NCBI GenBank assembly: GCA_903871865.1
Contig: CAIQIL010000121.1
Location: forward strand, 1 to 5,206
Origin: an uncultured Burkholderiales bacterium
GTDB taxonomy: Bacteria > Pseudomonadota > Gammaproteobacteria > Burkholderiales > Burkholderiaceae_C
Direction of reading: 5' to 3'
DNA: 5,206 nt
Under the pieces are notes generated by a model that was not told the origin of the DNA, made no database searches, and worked only from the letters and a program-made list of their open reading frames with translations. Of this stretch, positions 1 to 5,206 are shown piece by piece. The translations under genes and the position numbers were made by a program. Position 1 is the first letter of the stretch, and every line of letters starts with the position of its first letter.

Positions 1-38
1 GCCGCACCACCTTGTGGCGCAAGCTGCGCGCAGGCTGA
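1..38 (+). CDS. 3' end of a probable Fis-type helix-turn-helix regulator (partial)
   Basis: Reading in the frame whose first full codon begins at base 3, the last residues are RTTLWRKLRAG, then TGA at 36-38. This matches the recognition helix and tail that end many sigma-54 activators with a Fis-type DNA-binding domain (the usual pattern is a G-[IV]-S-R-T-T-L-[WY]-R-[KR]-L run near the C-terminus). If so, the gene entering from the left is a transcription factor, possibly a NtrC-type response regulator or a PrpR-like activator. Only about a dozen residues are visible, so nothing can be said of its receiver, AAA+ or sensor domain. Its stop lies 8 bases from the stop of the convergent PEP-CTERM gene, with no terminator hairpin between them. 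The call rests on this short motif alone. Confidence 0.55.
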   Translation, partial: RTTLWRKLRAG

Positions 39-46
39 GCCCTGGA

Positions 47-730
47 TCAGCCCAGCGTGCGGCGCTTGGCGAGGGCCAGGCCGATCAGGCCCATGCCCAT
101 CAGTGCCCAGGTGCCGGGTTCGGGCACGGCCGGGGGCGTGCCGCCCGTGACCACGGCGATGCCGTCGATCGACAGGTAGGCCTTGGTGGTGTCGGCCAGC
201 CGGAACGACAGCTGCTGGGCGGCCGATGTCGCCGTGAAAGTCAGGGACTCGCTCAGCCAGTTCGACGACAGGCCCAGCGTGCTGCCATGGCCGATCGACA
301 CGCCATCCAGCATCACGTCGATGGCATTGCTGCCCAGGTACTGCACCGGCGAGGAACCGGTGGTCTGGCTCAGGCCGAAGTTGCCGGCGAACCAGCTCAC
401 GGTGTAGGTCTGGCCGACCGACAGGCCGCTGAGCACCTGGCCGAAACGCTCGACATAGCTGCCGTTGATGCCCAGGCCGACCCAGGTGCCGCCGTCGGGC
501 GATGCGCTGGGCGCGACCGCGAAGTCCGTGGCACCCGTGACGCCGACGTTGTTGCCGCCGTCCAGCGTGTCAGGCGTGCCCTCCAGGGTTTGCCAGCCGG
601 ACGGGGTGCCCATGTTGGCGATCGAGCCTGTCAGCGAGCCATTGACCACGATGGACGCCGCCTGAGCGGTGCCGGTCAGGCAAAACAGGGCGCTCAGGGC
701 AAGGGCGGAGGCAAGGCGGGTGAACTGCAT
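47..730 (-). CDS. PEP-CTERM sorting-domain secreted protein
   Basis: A 227-residue exported protein of unknown specific function. Residues 1-24 form a Sec signal peptide: R5, a hydrophobic run at about 6-20, and an AQA cleavage site near 22-24. Residues 25 to about 197 are rich in G, S, T and V and look like a beta-sandwich, with an early NGS near residue 30, a PSGW segment and a GLSVGQTYTVSW strand, resembling the carbohydrate-binding-like or DUF642-like domains common in such proteins. The C-terminus is a textbook PEP-CTERM tag: VPEPGTWAL from 202, a single hydrophobic helix at about 207-221, then KRR at 222-224. In known systems an exosortase (EpsH/XrtA type) recognises this tag and processes the protein during export, usually in species with a linked exopolysaccharide locus; no exosortase is in this window. 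ATG at 730 is chosen over an in-frame TTG at 754 because AGGAAG lies just upstream of it and the signal peptide starts there. No catalytic motif is visible, so a structural, adhesive or matrix role is an inference. Confidence 0.9.
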   Translation of the reverse strand: MQFTRLASALALSALFCLTGTAQAASIVVNGSLTGSIANMGTPSGWQTLEGTPDTLDGGNNVGVTGATDFAVAPSASPDGGTWVGLGINGSYVERFGQVLSGLSVGQTYTVSWFAGNFGLSQTTGSSPVQYLGSNAIDVMLDGVSIGHGSTLGLSSNWLSESLTFTATSAAQQLSFRLADTTKAYLSIDGIAVVTGGTPPAVPEPGTWALMGMGLIGLALAKRRTLG

Positions 731-735
731 GGGTA

Positions 736-741
736 CTTCCT
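736..741 (-). promoter_or_regulatory. Ribosome binding site deciding the PEP-CTERM gene start
   Basis: On the minus strand AGGAAG is followed by five bases and then ATG at 730-728. The spacing is good and it favours this ATG over the TTG at 754, which has no comparable site and would add eight residues ahead of a normal signal peptide. Confidence 0.7.
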
Positions 742-907
742 GTGACGGGTACAACTTTGTGGGGGGATGTTACGCGAATGGCGCCAAGCGCGCAGCGCCG
801 CCGCTCCCCCCATCTGCAGGACGTTCGCAGCCGCGCGTTCCGCCAAGCGTGCATAAGTCACGCAGAAGCAGCGGGCCTTTCCCACGATGCGGCATGGGTG
901 GCGCGGG

Positions 908-936
908 CTGACGGCCGCAGGCGTCGCTGGCACAAT
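908..936 (+). promoter_or_regulatory. Probable sigma-70 promoter with extended -10 for the radical SAM gene
   Basis: CTGACG at 908-913 (4 of 6 match to TTGACA) is separated by exactly 17 bases from CACAAT at 931-936 (4 of 6 match to TATAAT). TGG directly ahead of the -10 gives an extended -10 (TGn). The predicted transcript start is near 943, about 30 bases before the ATG at 974. That placement excludes the in-frame upstream starts at 887 and 935 as main translation starts. The call rests on motif match and spacing only. Confidence 0.5.
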
Positions 937-973
937 GCCGCCTCCTCCTCTTGCTGTCCCGCCTGGCCCTCGC

Positions 974-2959
974 ATGACCCTGCCTGCAGCGCCCGCCGCG
1001 CTCAACCCGCTTGACGCGCGTGCGACGCCCCGTGTCCTGTCGTTCATCCCCCCGATGACGCAGCTCAACACGCCGTACCCGTCCACCGCCTACCTCACCG
1101 GTTTCCTGCGTCAGCAGGGCGTGGACGCGGCGCAGGAGGACCTCGCCCTGGCCCTGGTGTTGCGCCTGCTGTCGCGTGCCGGCCTGCAGTCGGTGCGCGA
1201 GGTGGTCGATGCCTTGCCGGCCTCATCGGCGGCTGCCCGCAGCGCGGCGGTGCGCTCGTTCGCCGAGCAGGCCGATGCCTACCTCGCCACCATCGACCGC
1301 ACCATCGCCTTCCTGCAGGGCCGGGACGCCACGCTGGCCCACCGCATCGCCGGCCGCGGCTTCCTGCCCGAGGGCCCGCGCTTCGCTGCGCTCGACCACT
1401 ACGTCCACGACGACGAAGCCGATGGCGGCGACCCGCTGGCCTGGGCCTTCGGCGCGCTTGGCCTGCAAGACCGCGCCCGCCACATCGCCACGCTCTACCT
1501 CAACGACCTGGCCGATGTGCTGCGCGATGCCATCGACCCGCGCTTCGAGTTCGTGCGCTACGCCGAGTCGCTGGCCATGAGCCAGCCCAGCTTCGACCCG
1601 CTGGCCCAAGCCCTGGCAGCCCCGCACAACCTGGTGGACGCCACCTTGTGCGAGCTGGCGCTCGACGCCGTCCAGCGCCATCAACCTGGGTTGGTGCTGC
1701 TGTCCGTGCCCTTCCCGGGGGCGGTCTATGCGGCCTTCCGCATCGCTCAGGCGATCAAGGCGAAGCACCCCGGCATCCGCATCGCGCTGGGCGGCGGTTT
1801 CGTCAACACCGAGCTGCGCGAGCTGGCCGAGCCCCGCGTGTTCGACTTCGTCGATTTCGTCTCGCTGGACGCTGGCGAGCGCCCGCTGCTGGCCCTGCTC
1901 GAACACGTGGCCGGCCGCCGCAGCCGCGAGCGCCTGGTGCGCACCTTCGTGCGCGACGACGCAGGCGCGGTCAAGCTCATGCAATGGCAAGAGCCCGACG
2001 TGCCCTTCAGCGACGTGGGCACCCCGACCTGGGACGGCCTGCCGCTCGACAAGTACCTGTCCCTGCTGGACATGCTCAACCCCATGAACCGGCTCTGGTC
2101 GGACGGGCGCTGGAACAAGCTCACCGTGGCGCACGGCTGCTACTGGAAGAAGTGCAGCTTCTGCGACGTCAGCCTGGACTACATCTCGCGCTACGAGGCC
2201 GCGTCCGCCGAGGTGCTGGTCGACCGCATCGAGGCCATCGTCCAGGAAACCGGCCAGACCGGCTTCCATTTCGTCGATGAGGCCGCGCCCCCGAAAGTGC
2301 TGCGCGCGCTCGCCGAAGAGCTGCTCAAGCGCGGCGTGCAGATCAGCTGGTGGGGCAATGTGCGGTTTGAAAAAACCTTCACGCCCGAGCTGGCCGAGTT
2401 GTTGGCCCAAAGCGGCTGCATCGCCATCTCGGGCGGGCTGGAAGTCGCCTCAGACCGCCTGCTGCAGCTCATGAAGAAGGGTGTGTCCGTGGCCCAGGTG
2501 GCGCGCGTCACCAAGGCCTTCGCGGACGCCGGCATCATGGTCCACGCCTACCTGATGTACGGCTTCCCCACGCAAACGGTGCAAGACACGGTCGATGCGC
2601 TGGAATACGTGCGCCAGCTCTTCGGGGCCGGCTGCATCCATTCCGGCTTCTTCCACCGCTTCGCCTGCACGGTGCACTCGCCCGTGGGCCTGAACCCGGC
2701 CGAGTACGGCATCGAACTCGTGCCCCTGCCCGAGGGCAGCTTTGCGCGCAACGACGTCGGCTTCATCGATCCGACGGGCGTGGACCACGACCGCCTGGGC
2801 GTGGCCCTGAAGAAGGCGGTCTACAACTTCATGCACGGCAACCTGCTCGACCAGGACGTGCGCGCCTGGTTCGATGTGCGCGTCTCGCGCCCCACGGTGC
2901 CACGGCAGTTCGTCGCGCGGGCCTTGAGTGATCTGACCCGCGATTTGACCCGCGGCTGA
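974..2959 (+). CDS. Radical SAM protein with N-terminal B12-binding-like domain
   Basis: A 661-residue radical SAM enzyme with substrate unknown. The N-terminus opens with a beta strand and loop (RVLSFIPP, 20-27, then a PYP at 34-36) typical of the first strand of the cobalamin-binding Rossmann-like fold in BchE-type radical SAM proteins. After a long, mostly helical segment (about 50-238) the fold resumes at LVLLSVPFPG (240-249), GGGF (273-276) and the DAGERPL turn (299-305). No DxHxxG cobalamin-ligand motif is visible, as in many members of this class, so B12 binding is not proven. The cluster motif is C389-YWKK-C394-SF-C397, which is CX4CX2C and not the canonical CX3CX2C; the aromatic residue before the last Cys is normal. 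Later core strands include FHFVDEA (431-437), SWWGNVRF (458-465), GGLE (487-490) and YGFPTQT (529-535). The ATG at 974 is preferred because it keeps the first strand and lies downstream of the predicted promoter, although no good Shine-Dalgarno precedes it; ATG at 1055 would cut off the first strand. The gene diverges from the PEP-CTERM gene and is apparently transcribed alone. The family call is firm, the reaction is unknown. Confidence 0.88.
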   Translation: MTLPAAPAALNPLDARATPRVLSFIPPMTQLNTPYPSTAYLTGFLRQQGVDAAQEDLALALVLRLLSRAGLQSVREVVDALPASSAAARSAAVRSFAEQADAYLATIDRTIAFLQGRDATLAHRIAGRGFLPEGPRFAALDHYVHDDEADGGDPLAWAFGALGLQDRARHIATLYLNDLADVLRDAIDPRFEFVRYAESLAMSQPSFDPLAQALAAPHNLVDATLCELALDAVQRHQPGLVLLSVPFPGAVYAAFRIAQAIKAKHPGIRIALGGGFVNTELRELAEPRVFDFVDFVSLDAGERPLLALLEHVAGRRSRERLVRTFVRDDAGAVKLMQWQEPDVPFSDVGTPTWDGLPLDKYLSLLDMLNPMNRLWSDGRWNKLTVAHGCYWKKCSFCDVSLDYISRYEAASAEVLVDRIEAIVQETGQTGFHFVDEAAPPKVLRALAEELLKRGVQISWWGNVRFEKTFTPELAELLAQSGCIAISGGLEVASDRLLQLMKKGVSVAQVARVTKAFADAGIMVHAYLMYGFPTQTVQDTVDALEYVRQLFGAGCIHSGFFHRFACTVHSPVGLNPAEYGIELVPLPEGSFARNDVGFIDPTGVDHDRLGVALKKAVYNFMHGNLLDQDVRAWFDVRVSRPTVPRQFVARALSDLTRDLTRG

Positions 2960-2984
2960 CGAAGCCCGGGCGGCCTGACGGCCC

Positions 2985-3998
2985 TCAGCCGAAAAACGCC
3001 TGTCGGATCTCCGCCGGCAGCGGCTGCCCGGTCAGCCAGGCGCGCTCCAGCACGAACCAGTAGTGGCGGTAGCTGGCGCGGTCGTGCAGCACGCCGTGGT
3101 AGGACGTGGGCGCCCAGTGCGCGGCCTGCGCGGCGCTCAAAATCTCCACCGCATCGTCCACCTCGGCCGTCACCGGCGCGAAGGCATCGATGATCACCGG
3201 GATCTGGTCCGGGTGGATGCTCCACATGCGCGTGTAGCCCAGCTCGCGGCTGGCGCGCTCGGCCGCTTTCGACAGCGCGCGGGTGTCCTTGAACTCTGTC
3301 ACCACGCAGTGCGAGGGCGTGATGCCCGCCGCGTGGCAGGCCTCGGCGATTTCCATCTTCGCGCGCAACACCAGCGGGTGCGCGAACTGGCCCTGCGCGC
3401 CCATGGCCGATGCGGGGATCGCGCCACGGTGCGCCGACACAAAGTCCATCAGCCCGAAAGACAGCGACTCCAGTCCGGGCAGGGTGGCGATCTGCGCGAC
3501 GTCCCGCAAACCGCTGAGCGTCTCGATCAAGCCATGCACCGGGATCACGTGGCTCACGCCATGCTTGACGCGCGCGGCCTTGATGGCGTCGATGGCGCGG
3601 CGCGTGTCCGCCACGCCGGTCAGCTTGGGCACCATGATGTAGGCCAGTTTGGCGCCCACCCGGCCGATCAGGGTGTCAAGGTCGTCCTCGAAGCGCTTGT
3701 GCCCCGCATCGTGCACGCGCACGCCCACGCGGCCCCAGGCGTTGGCCGGGCTGTCGAGCAGCTCGGCCACCAGCAGGGCGTGCTCGTGCTCGCCACCCAC
3801 CGGCGCACCGTCCTCCAGGTCCAGCGTCACATCGAACACGGCGCGGCCGGCGGCCTCGGCCATCTCGGCCTGCAAGGCCAGGCTCTTGCGCATGCGCGCT
3901 TCGACGCCCGCGTAGTGGTCGCACACCGGCAGGTGGTGGGCCGCGGCCTCAGCGCCAAACAGCGCGTGGCGGGGGTGGATGGTGGTCAGCGTGGACAT
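2985..3998 (-). CDS. HpcH/HpaI aldolase / citrate lyase (CitE-like) CoA-ester lyase family protein
   Basis: A 337-residue TIM-barrel enzyme of the CitE/HpcH superfamily, which cleaves or forms carbon-carbon bonds in CoA esters such as malyl-, beta-methylmalyl- or citramalyl-CoA using Mg2+. Visible landmarks are the DLEDGAP strand-loop at 60-66 (DLEDA/S in relatives), VRVHD as the VRVN-like strand, IMVPK, IETLSGL with E159, FGLMDF with D185, and IHPDQI with IHP at 261-263. E159 and D185 are in the positions of the Mg2+ ligands, with spacing close to that in malyl-CoA lyases. The N-terminus is unlike CitE: there is no RSxLFVPG strand but a longer HPRHALFG lead-in and a KSLALQAE-type helix. ATG at 3998 is chosen because GAGGA sits eight bases upstream; the ATG at 4007 overlaps that site. 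The gene lies downstream of mdh on the same strand, but a strong terminator intervenes. Its 3' end is 25 bases from the convergent radical SAM gene. No CitD/CitF partners are here, so a stand-alone acyl-CoA lyase is more likely than a citrate lyase subunit. The substrate is undetermined. Confidence 0.85.
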   Translation of the reverse strand: MSTLTTIHPRHALFGAEAAAHHLPVCDHYAGVEARMRKSLALQAEMAEAAGRAVFDVTLDLEDGAPVGGEHEHALLVAELLDSPANAWGRVGVRVHDAGHKRFEDDLDTLIGRVGAKLAYIMVPKLTGVADTRRAIDAIKAARVKHGVSHVIPVHGLIETLSGLRDVAQIATLPGLESLSFGLMDFVSAHRGAIPASAMGAQGQFAHPLVLRAKMEIAEACHAAGITPSHCVVTEFKDTRALSKAAERASRELGYTRMWSIHPDQIPVIIDAFAPVTAEVDDAVEILSAAQAAHWAPTSYHGVLHDRASYRHYWFVLERAWLTGQPLPAEIRQAFFG

Positions 3999-4006
3999 CT
4001 TGTGCA

Positions 4007-4011
4007 TCCTC
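4007..4011 (-). promoter_or_regulatory. Ribosome binding site deciding the lyase gene start
   Basis: GAGGA on the minus strand is followed by eight bases and then ATG at 3998-3996, a favourable spacing. An in-frame ATG at 4007-4005 overlaps this motif and therefore cannot use it. Confidence 0.65.
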
Positions 4012-4031
4012 AGGGCGGTCAAGGCGGGCTC

Positions 4032-4069
4032 AAACAAAAAAACCGGCGCACCCGAAGGTCGCCGGTTTT
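4032..4069 (-). terminator. Rho-independent terminator downstream of mdh
   Basis: On the minus strand, bases 4069-4060 (AAAACCGGCG) pair perfectly with 4048-4039 (CGCCGGTTTT). Inside this 10-bp stem three more pairs (4059-4057 with 4052-4050, one bulged base at 4049) close a C(UUCG)G tetraloop, an especially stable cap. The descending arm runs into T7 at 4042-4036, then G and TTT. Stem, loop and U-tract are all on the mdh-sense strand and begin 41 bases after the mdh stop codon. On the plus strand only four T residues follow the stem, so it should act mainly in the mdh direction. Confidence 0.9.
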
Positions 4070-4070
4070 C

Positions 4071-4099
4071 ATTGTGAGGCAGCTTGCGCCGCCTTGCAT
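4071..4099 (-). promoter_or_regulatory. Weak candidate promoter for the lyase gene overlapping the terminator
   Basis: On the minus strand ATGCAA (4099-4094, 3 of 6 match) is 17 bases from CACAAT (4076-4071, 4 of 6 match, the same hexamer as in the 908-936 promoter). A start near 4064 would fall inside the ascending arm of the terminator, so the RNA would lack half of the stem. The -35 match is poor, and this is offered only because no better promoter is visible between mdh and the lyase gene. Confidence 0.2.
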
Positions 4100-4109
4100 C
4101 ACATCGGGA

Positions 4110-5096
4110 TCACAGCAAGTGCTTGACGCCGTCTTGCTCGCCTTGCAGTTCGGCCAGGGTCTTGTTGATGCACTCTTGCGAGAAGGCATCGATTTCCAGA
4201 CCGGTGACGATCTTGTACTCGCCGTTTTCGGTGATCACGGGGAAGCCGAACACGATGCCGGCGGGGATGCCGTACTCGCCGTTCGAAGGCACGCCCATGG
4301 TGACCCACTCGCCGTTGGAGCCCAGGGCCCAGTCACGGATGTGGTCGATGGCGGCGTTGGCAGCCGAAGCAGCCGACGACAGGCCGCGAGCGGCGATGAT
4401 GGCGGCGCCACGCTTGCCCACGGTCGGCAGGAAGGTGTCGGCGTTCCAGACTTGGTCATTGACCAGGTCCTTGATCGACTTGCCGTTCGTGGTGGCGAAG
4501 CGGTAGTCGGCGTACATCGTGGGCGAGTGGTTGCCCCAGACGGTCAGCTTGCGGATGTCGCCCACCTTGGTGCCGGTCTTGGCAGCCAGTTGCGAGGCAG
4601 CGCGGTTGTGGTCCAGGCGCAGCATGGCGGTGAAGTTCTTGGCCGGCAGGTCCGGGGCCGACTTCATGGCGATGTAGGCGTTGGTGTTGGCGGGGTTGCC
4701 CACAACCAGCACCTTCACGTTGCGCGAAGCCACGGCGTTCAGTGCCTTGCCTTGGGCCGTGAAGATCTGGGCGTTGGCGGCCAGCAGGTCGGCGCGCTCC
4801 ATGCCGGGGCCACGGGGACGTGCGCCCACCAGCAGGGCATAGTCGGTGTCTTTGAAAGCTTGCAGGGGGTCAGAGTGGGCTTCGATGCCGGCCAGCAGCG
4901 GGAAAGCGCAGTCTTCCAGCTCCATGATCACGCCCTTCAGGGCGTTCTGGGCCTTCTCATCGGGGATCTCCAGCAGCTGCAGGATGACAGGCTGGTCCTT
5001 GCCCAGCATTTCGCCCGAGGCGATGCGGAACAGGAGGGCGTAACCGATTTGGCCAGCGGCGCCGGTGACGGCGACGCGAACGGGTGCTTTGCTCAT
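4110..5096 (-). CDS. mdh: Malate dehydrogenase (NAD-dependent)
   Basis: A 328-residue cytoplasmic malate dehydrogenase interconverting malate and oxaloacetate with NAD+/NADH in the TCA cycle. It belongs to the cytosolic-type group common in beta- and some other proteobacteria, and the length fits. Residues 12-18 (GAAGQIG) are the nucleotide-binding glycine loop. E43, at the end of the second strand (LLEIP), is placed to contact the NAD ribose. [14 protein letters not shown] (92-105) supplies substrate-binding arginines R95 and R101 on the mobile loop. [10 protein letters not shown] spans 131-140. LDHNRA has the catalytic-dyad D162 and substrate R165, and WGNHS has the proton-relay H189. All expected catalytic residues are present. 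ATG at 5096 is chosen because CGGAG stands five bases upstream and the protein starts in the normal [12 protein letters not shown] fashion; in-frame codons upstream are non-homologous leader. A promoter lies about 60 bases upstream and an intrinsic terminator follows, so the gene may be monocistronic. Confidence 0.98.
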   Translation of the reverse strand: MSKAPVRVAVTGAAGQIGYALLFRIASGEMLGKDQPVILQLLEIPDEKAQNALKGVIMELEDCAFPLLAGIEAHSDPLQAFKDTDYALLVGARPRGPGMERADLLAANAQIFTAQGKALNAVASRNVKVLVVGNPANTNAYIAMKSAPDLPAKNFTAMLRLDHNRAASQLAAKTGTKVGDIRKLTVWGNHSPTMYADYRFATTNGKSIKDLVNDQVWNADTFLPTVGKRGAAIIAARGLSSAASAANAAIDHIRDWALGSNGEWVTMGVPSNGEYGIPAGIVFGFPVITENGEYKIVTGLEIDAFSQECINKTLAELQGEQDGVKHLL

Positions 5097-5101
5097 GGCA
5101 A

Positions 5102-5106
5102 CTCCG
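5102..5106 (-). promoter_or_regulatory. Ribosome binding site of mdh
   Basis: CGGAG on the minus strand, five bases ahead of ATG 5096-5094. It settles the mdh start against the longer open frame that extends upstream to 5183 and through the predicted promoter. Confidence 0.7.
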
Positions 5107-5154
5107 AAAATGAGAAGGGGTAAGGGTAAGACCGCAAGTGTAGCGTCGCGCGAC

Positions 5155-5183
5155 AGTCTATGGACAAAGGCCTGTTGCGTCAA
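5155..5183 (-). promoter_or_regulatory. Probable sigma-70 promoter of mdh
   Basis: On the minus strand TTGACG (5183-5178, 5 of 6 match to TTGACA) is 17 bases from TAGACT (5160-5155, 4 of 6 match to TATAAT). The predicted start is near 5148, giving a leader of about 50 bases before the ATG. A second hexamer, TACACT, lies further downstream but has no suitable -35. The match and spacing are good for a GC-rich genome. Confidence 0.55.
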
Positions 5184-5192
5184 TGCTCTTAT

Positions 5193-5206
5193 GTCTTATA
5201 TAAGAC
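5193..5206. promoter_or_regulatory. Perfect 14-base palindrome, candidate operator
   Basis: GTCTTATATAAGAC is an exact inverted repeat with an AT-rich centre in a GC-rich region, ending nine bases upstream of the predicted mdh -35. Its GTC...GAC half-sites and size suit a dimeric repressor or activator, for example a GntR/FadR-type regulator, a family often found near TCA-cycle genes in Burkholderiales. It reaches the window edge, so the symmetry may extend further: the inner flank reads AT, and a longer palindrome would need AT beyond 5206. It could serve mdh and a divergent gene outside the window. Identity of the binding protein is an inference. Confidence 0.5.

Noticed and set aside
14..745. 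Open frame of 243 codons on the plus strand across the PEP-CTERM gene
   Set aside because: The opposite strand encodes a signal peptide and a canonical PEP-CTERM tag; this frame shows only an Ala/Arg/Gln/Gly-rich artefact.
782..849. Repeated CGCCAAGCG at 782-790 and 841-849, with an inverted copy at 63-71
   Set aside because: Nine-base GC-rich matches are expected by chance here, and the third copy is within coding sequence.
731..900. Sigma-54 (-24/-12) promoter upstream of the PEP-CTERM gene
   Set aside because: Several TGG...TGC pairs were tried on the minus strand, but the GG-to-GC spacing was 8 or 11, never the required 10.
1223..2410. Open frame of about 395 codons on the minus strand, antisense to the radical SAM gene
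   Set aside because: Low-complexity translation without a family signature, opposite a gene with clear motifs; a composition artefact.
2960..2990. Bidirectional terminator between the convergent radical SAM and lyase genes
   Set aside because: Only a short bulged stem (GGC-TGA pairing with TCA-GCC) is possible and no T-tract follows on either strand.
3063..5123. Open frame of about 690 codons on the plus strand, antisense to both the lyase gene and mdh
   Set aside because: It lies opposite two well-supported genes, its translation is rich in G, R, H, Q and V with no recognisable domain, and it results from GC-rich codon bias.
5118..5130. Tandem GGGTAA units in the mdh leader
   Set aside because: Only two copies; no structure or known function supported.
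5175..5202. Divergent plus-strand promoter (TTGCGT, 16 bases, TATATA) reading out of the window
   Set aside because: Only 3 of 6 at the -35, overlapping the palindrome, and the gene it would serve is not visible; AT-richness of the palindrome explains the -10 likeness.

Overview
The window reads as chromosomal DNA from a GC-rich betaproteobacterium, most likely order Burkholderiales (Comamonadaceae or a Leptothrix/Aquabacterium-type relative). Three things point there: a 328-residue malate dehydrogenase of the type seen in that group, a CitE-like lyase directly downstream of it, and an exosortase-type PEP-CTERM protein. The placement is an inference from sequence character; no search was run.

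Layout, left to right. Positions 1-38 hold the last dozen codons of a plus-strand gene that ends like a Fis-type helix-turn-helix regulator. Positions 47-730 (minus) encode a secreted PEP-CTERM protein that converges on that gene. A 243-base divergent spacer (731-973) follows, carrying a well-spaced sigma-70-like promoter with an extended -10 at 908-936. Positions 974-2959 (plus) encode a 661-residue radical SAM protein with an N-terminal B12-binding-like domain. It converges with 2985-3998 (minus), a CitE/HpcH-type CoA-ester lyase-like enzyme. A strong intrinsic terminator (4032-4069, UUCG-capped stem, U-tract on the minus strand) separates the lyase gene from mdh (4110-5096, minus). The mdh upstream region carries a sigma-70-like promoter (5155-5183) and, at the window edge, a perfect 14-base palindrome (5193-5206).

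How the parts relate. mdh is central metabolism (TCA cycle), and the lyase sits where it could act on a malyl- or citramalyl-type CoA ester, but its substrate cannot be read from sequence. The terminator argues that mdh is mainly a single-gene transcript and that the lyase depends on read-through or a weak local promoter. The left half is a separate neighbourhood: an envelope-targeted PEP-CTERM protein, a possible sigma-54 activator end and a radical SAM enzyme of unknown substrate. No operon joins them, so a shared function is only a hypothesis.

I do not see a mobile element, CRISPR array, RNA gene or clear new multi-gene system. The features most worth a second look are the CX4CX2C cluster motif and large helical insert of the radical SAM protein, the terminator between mdh and the lyase gene, and the palindrome ahead of the mdh promoter.
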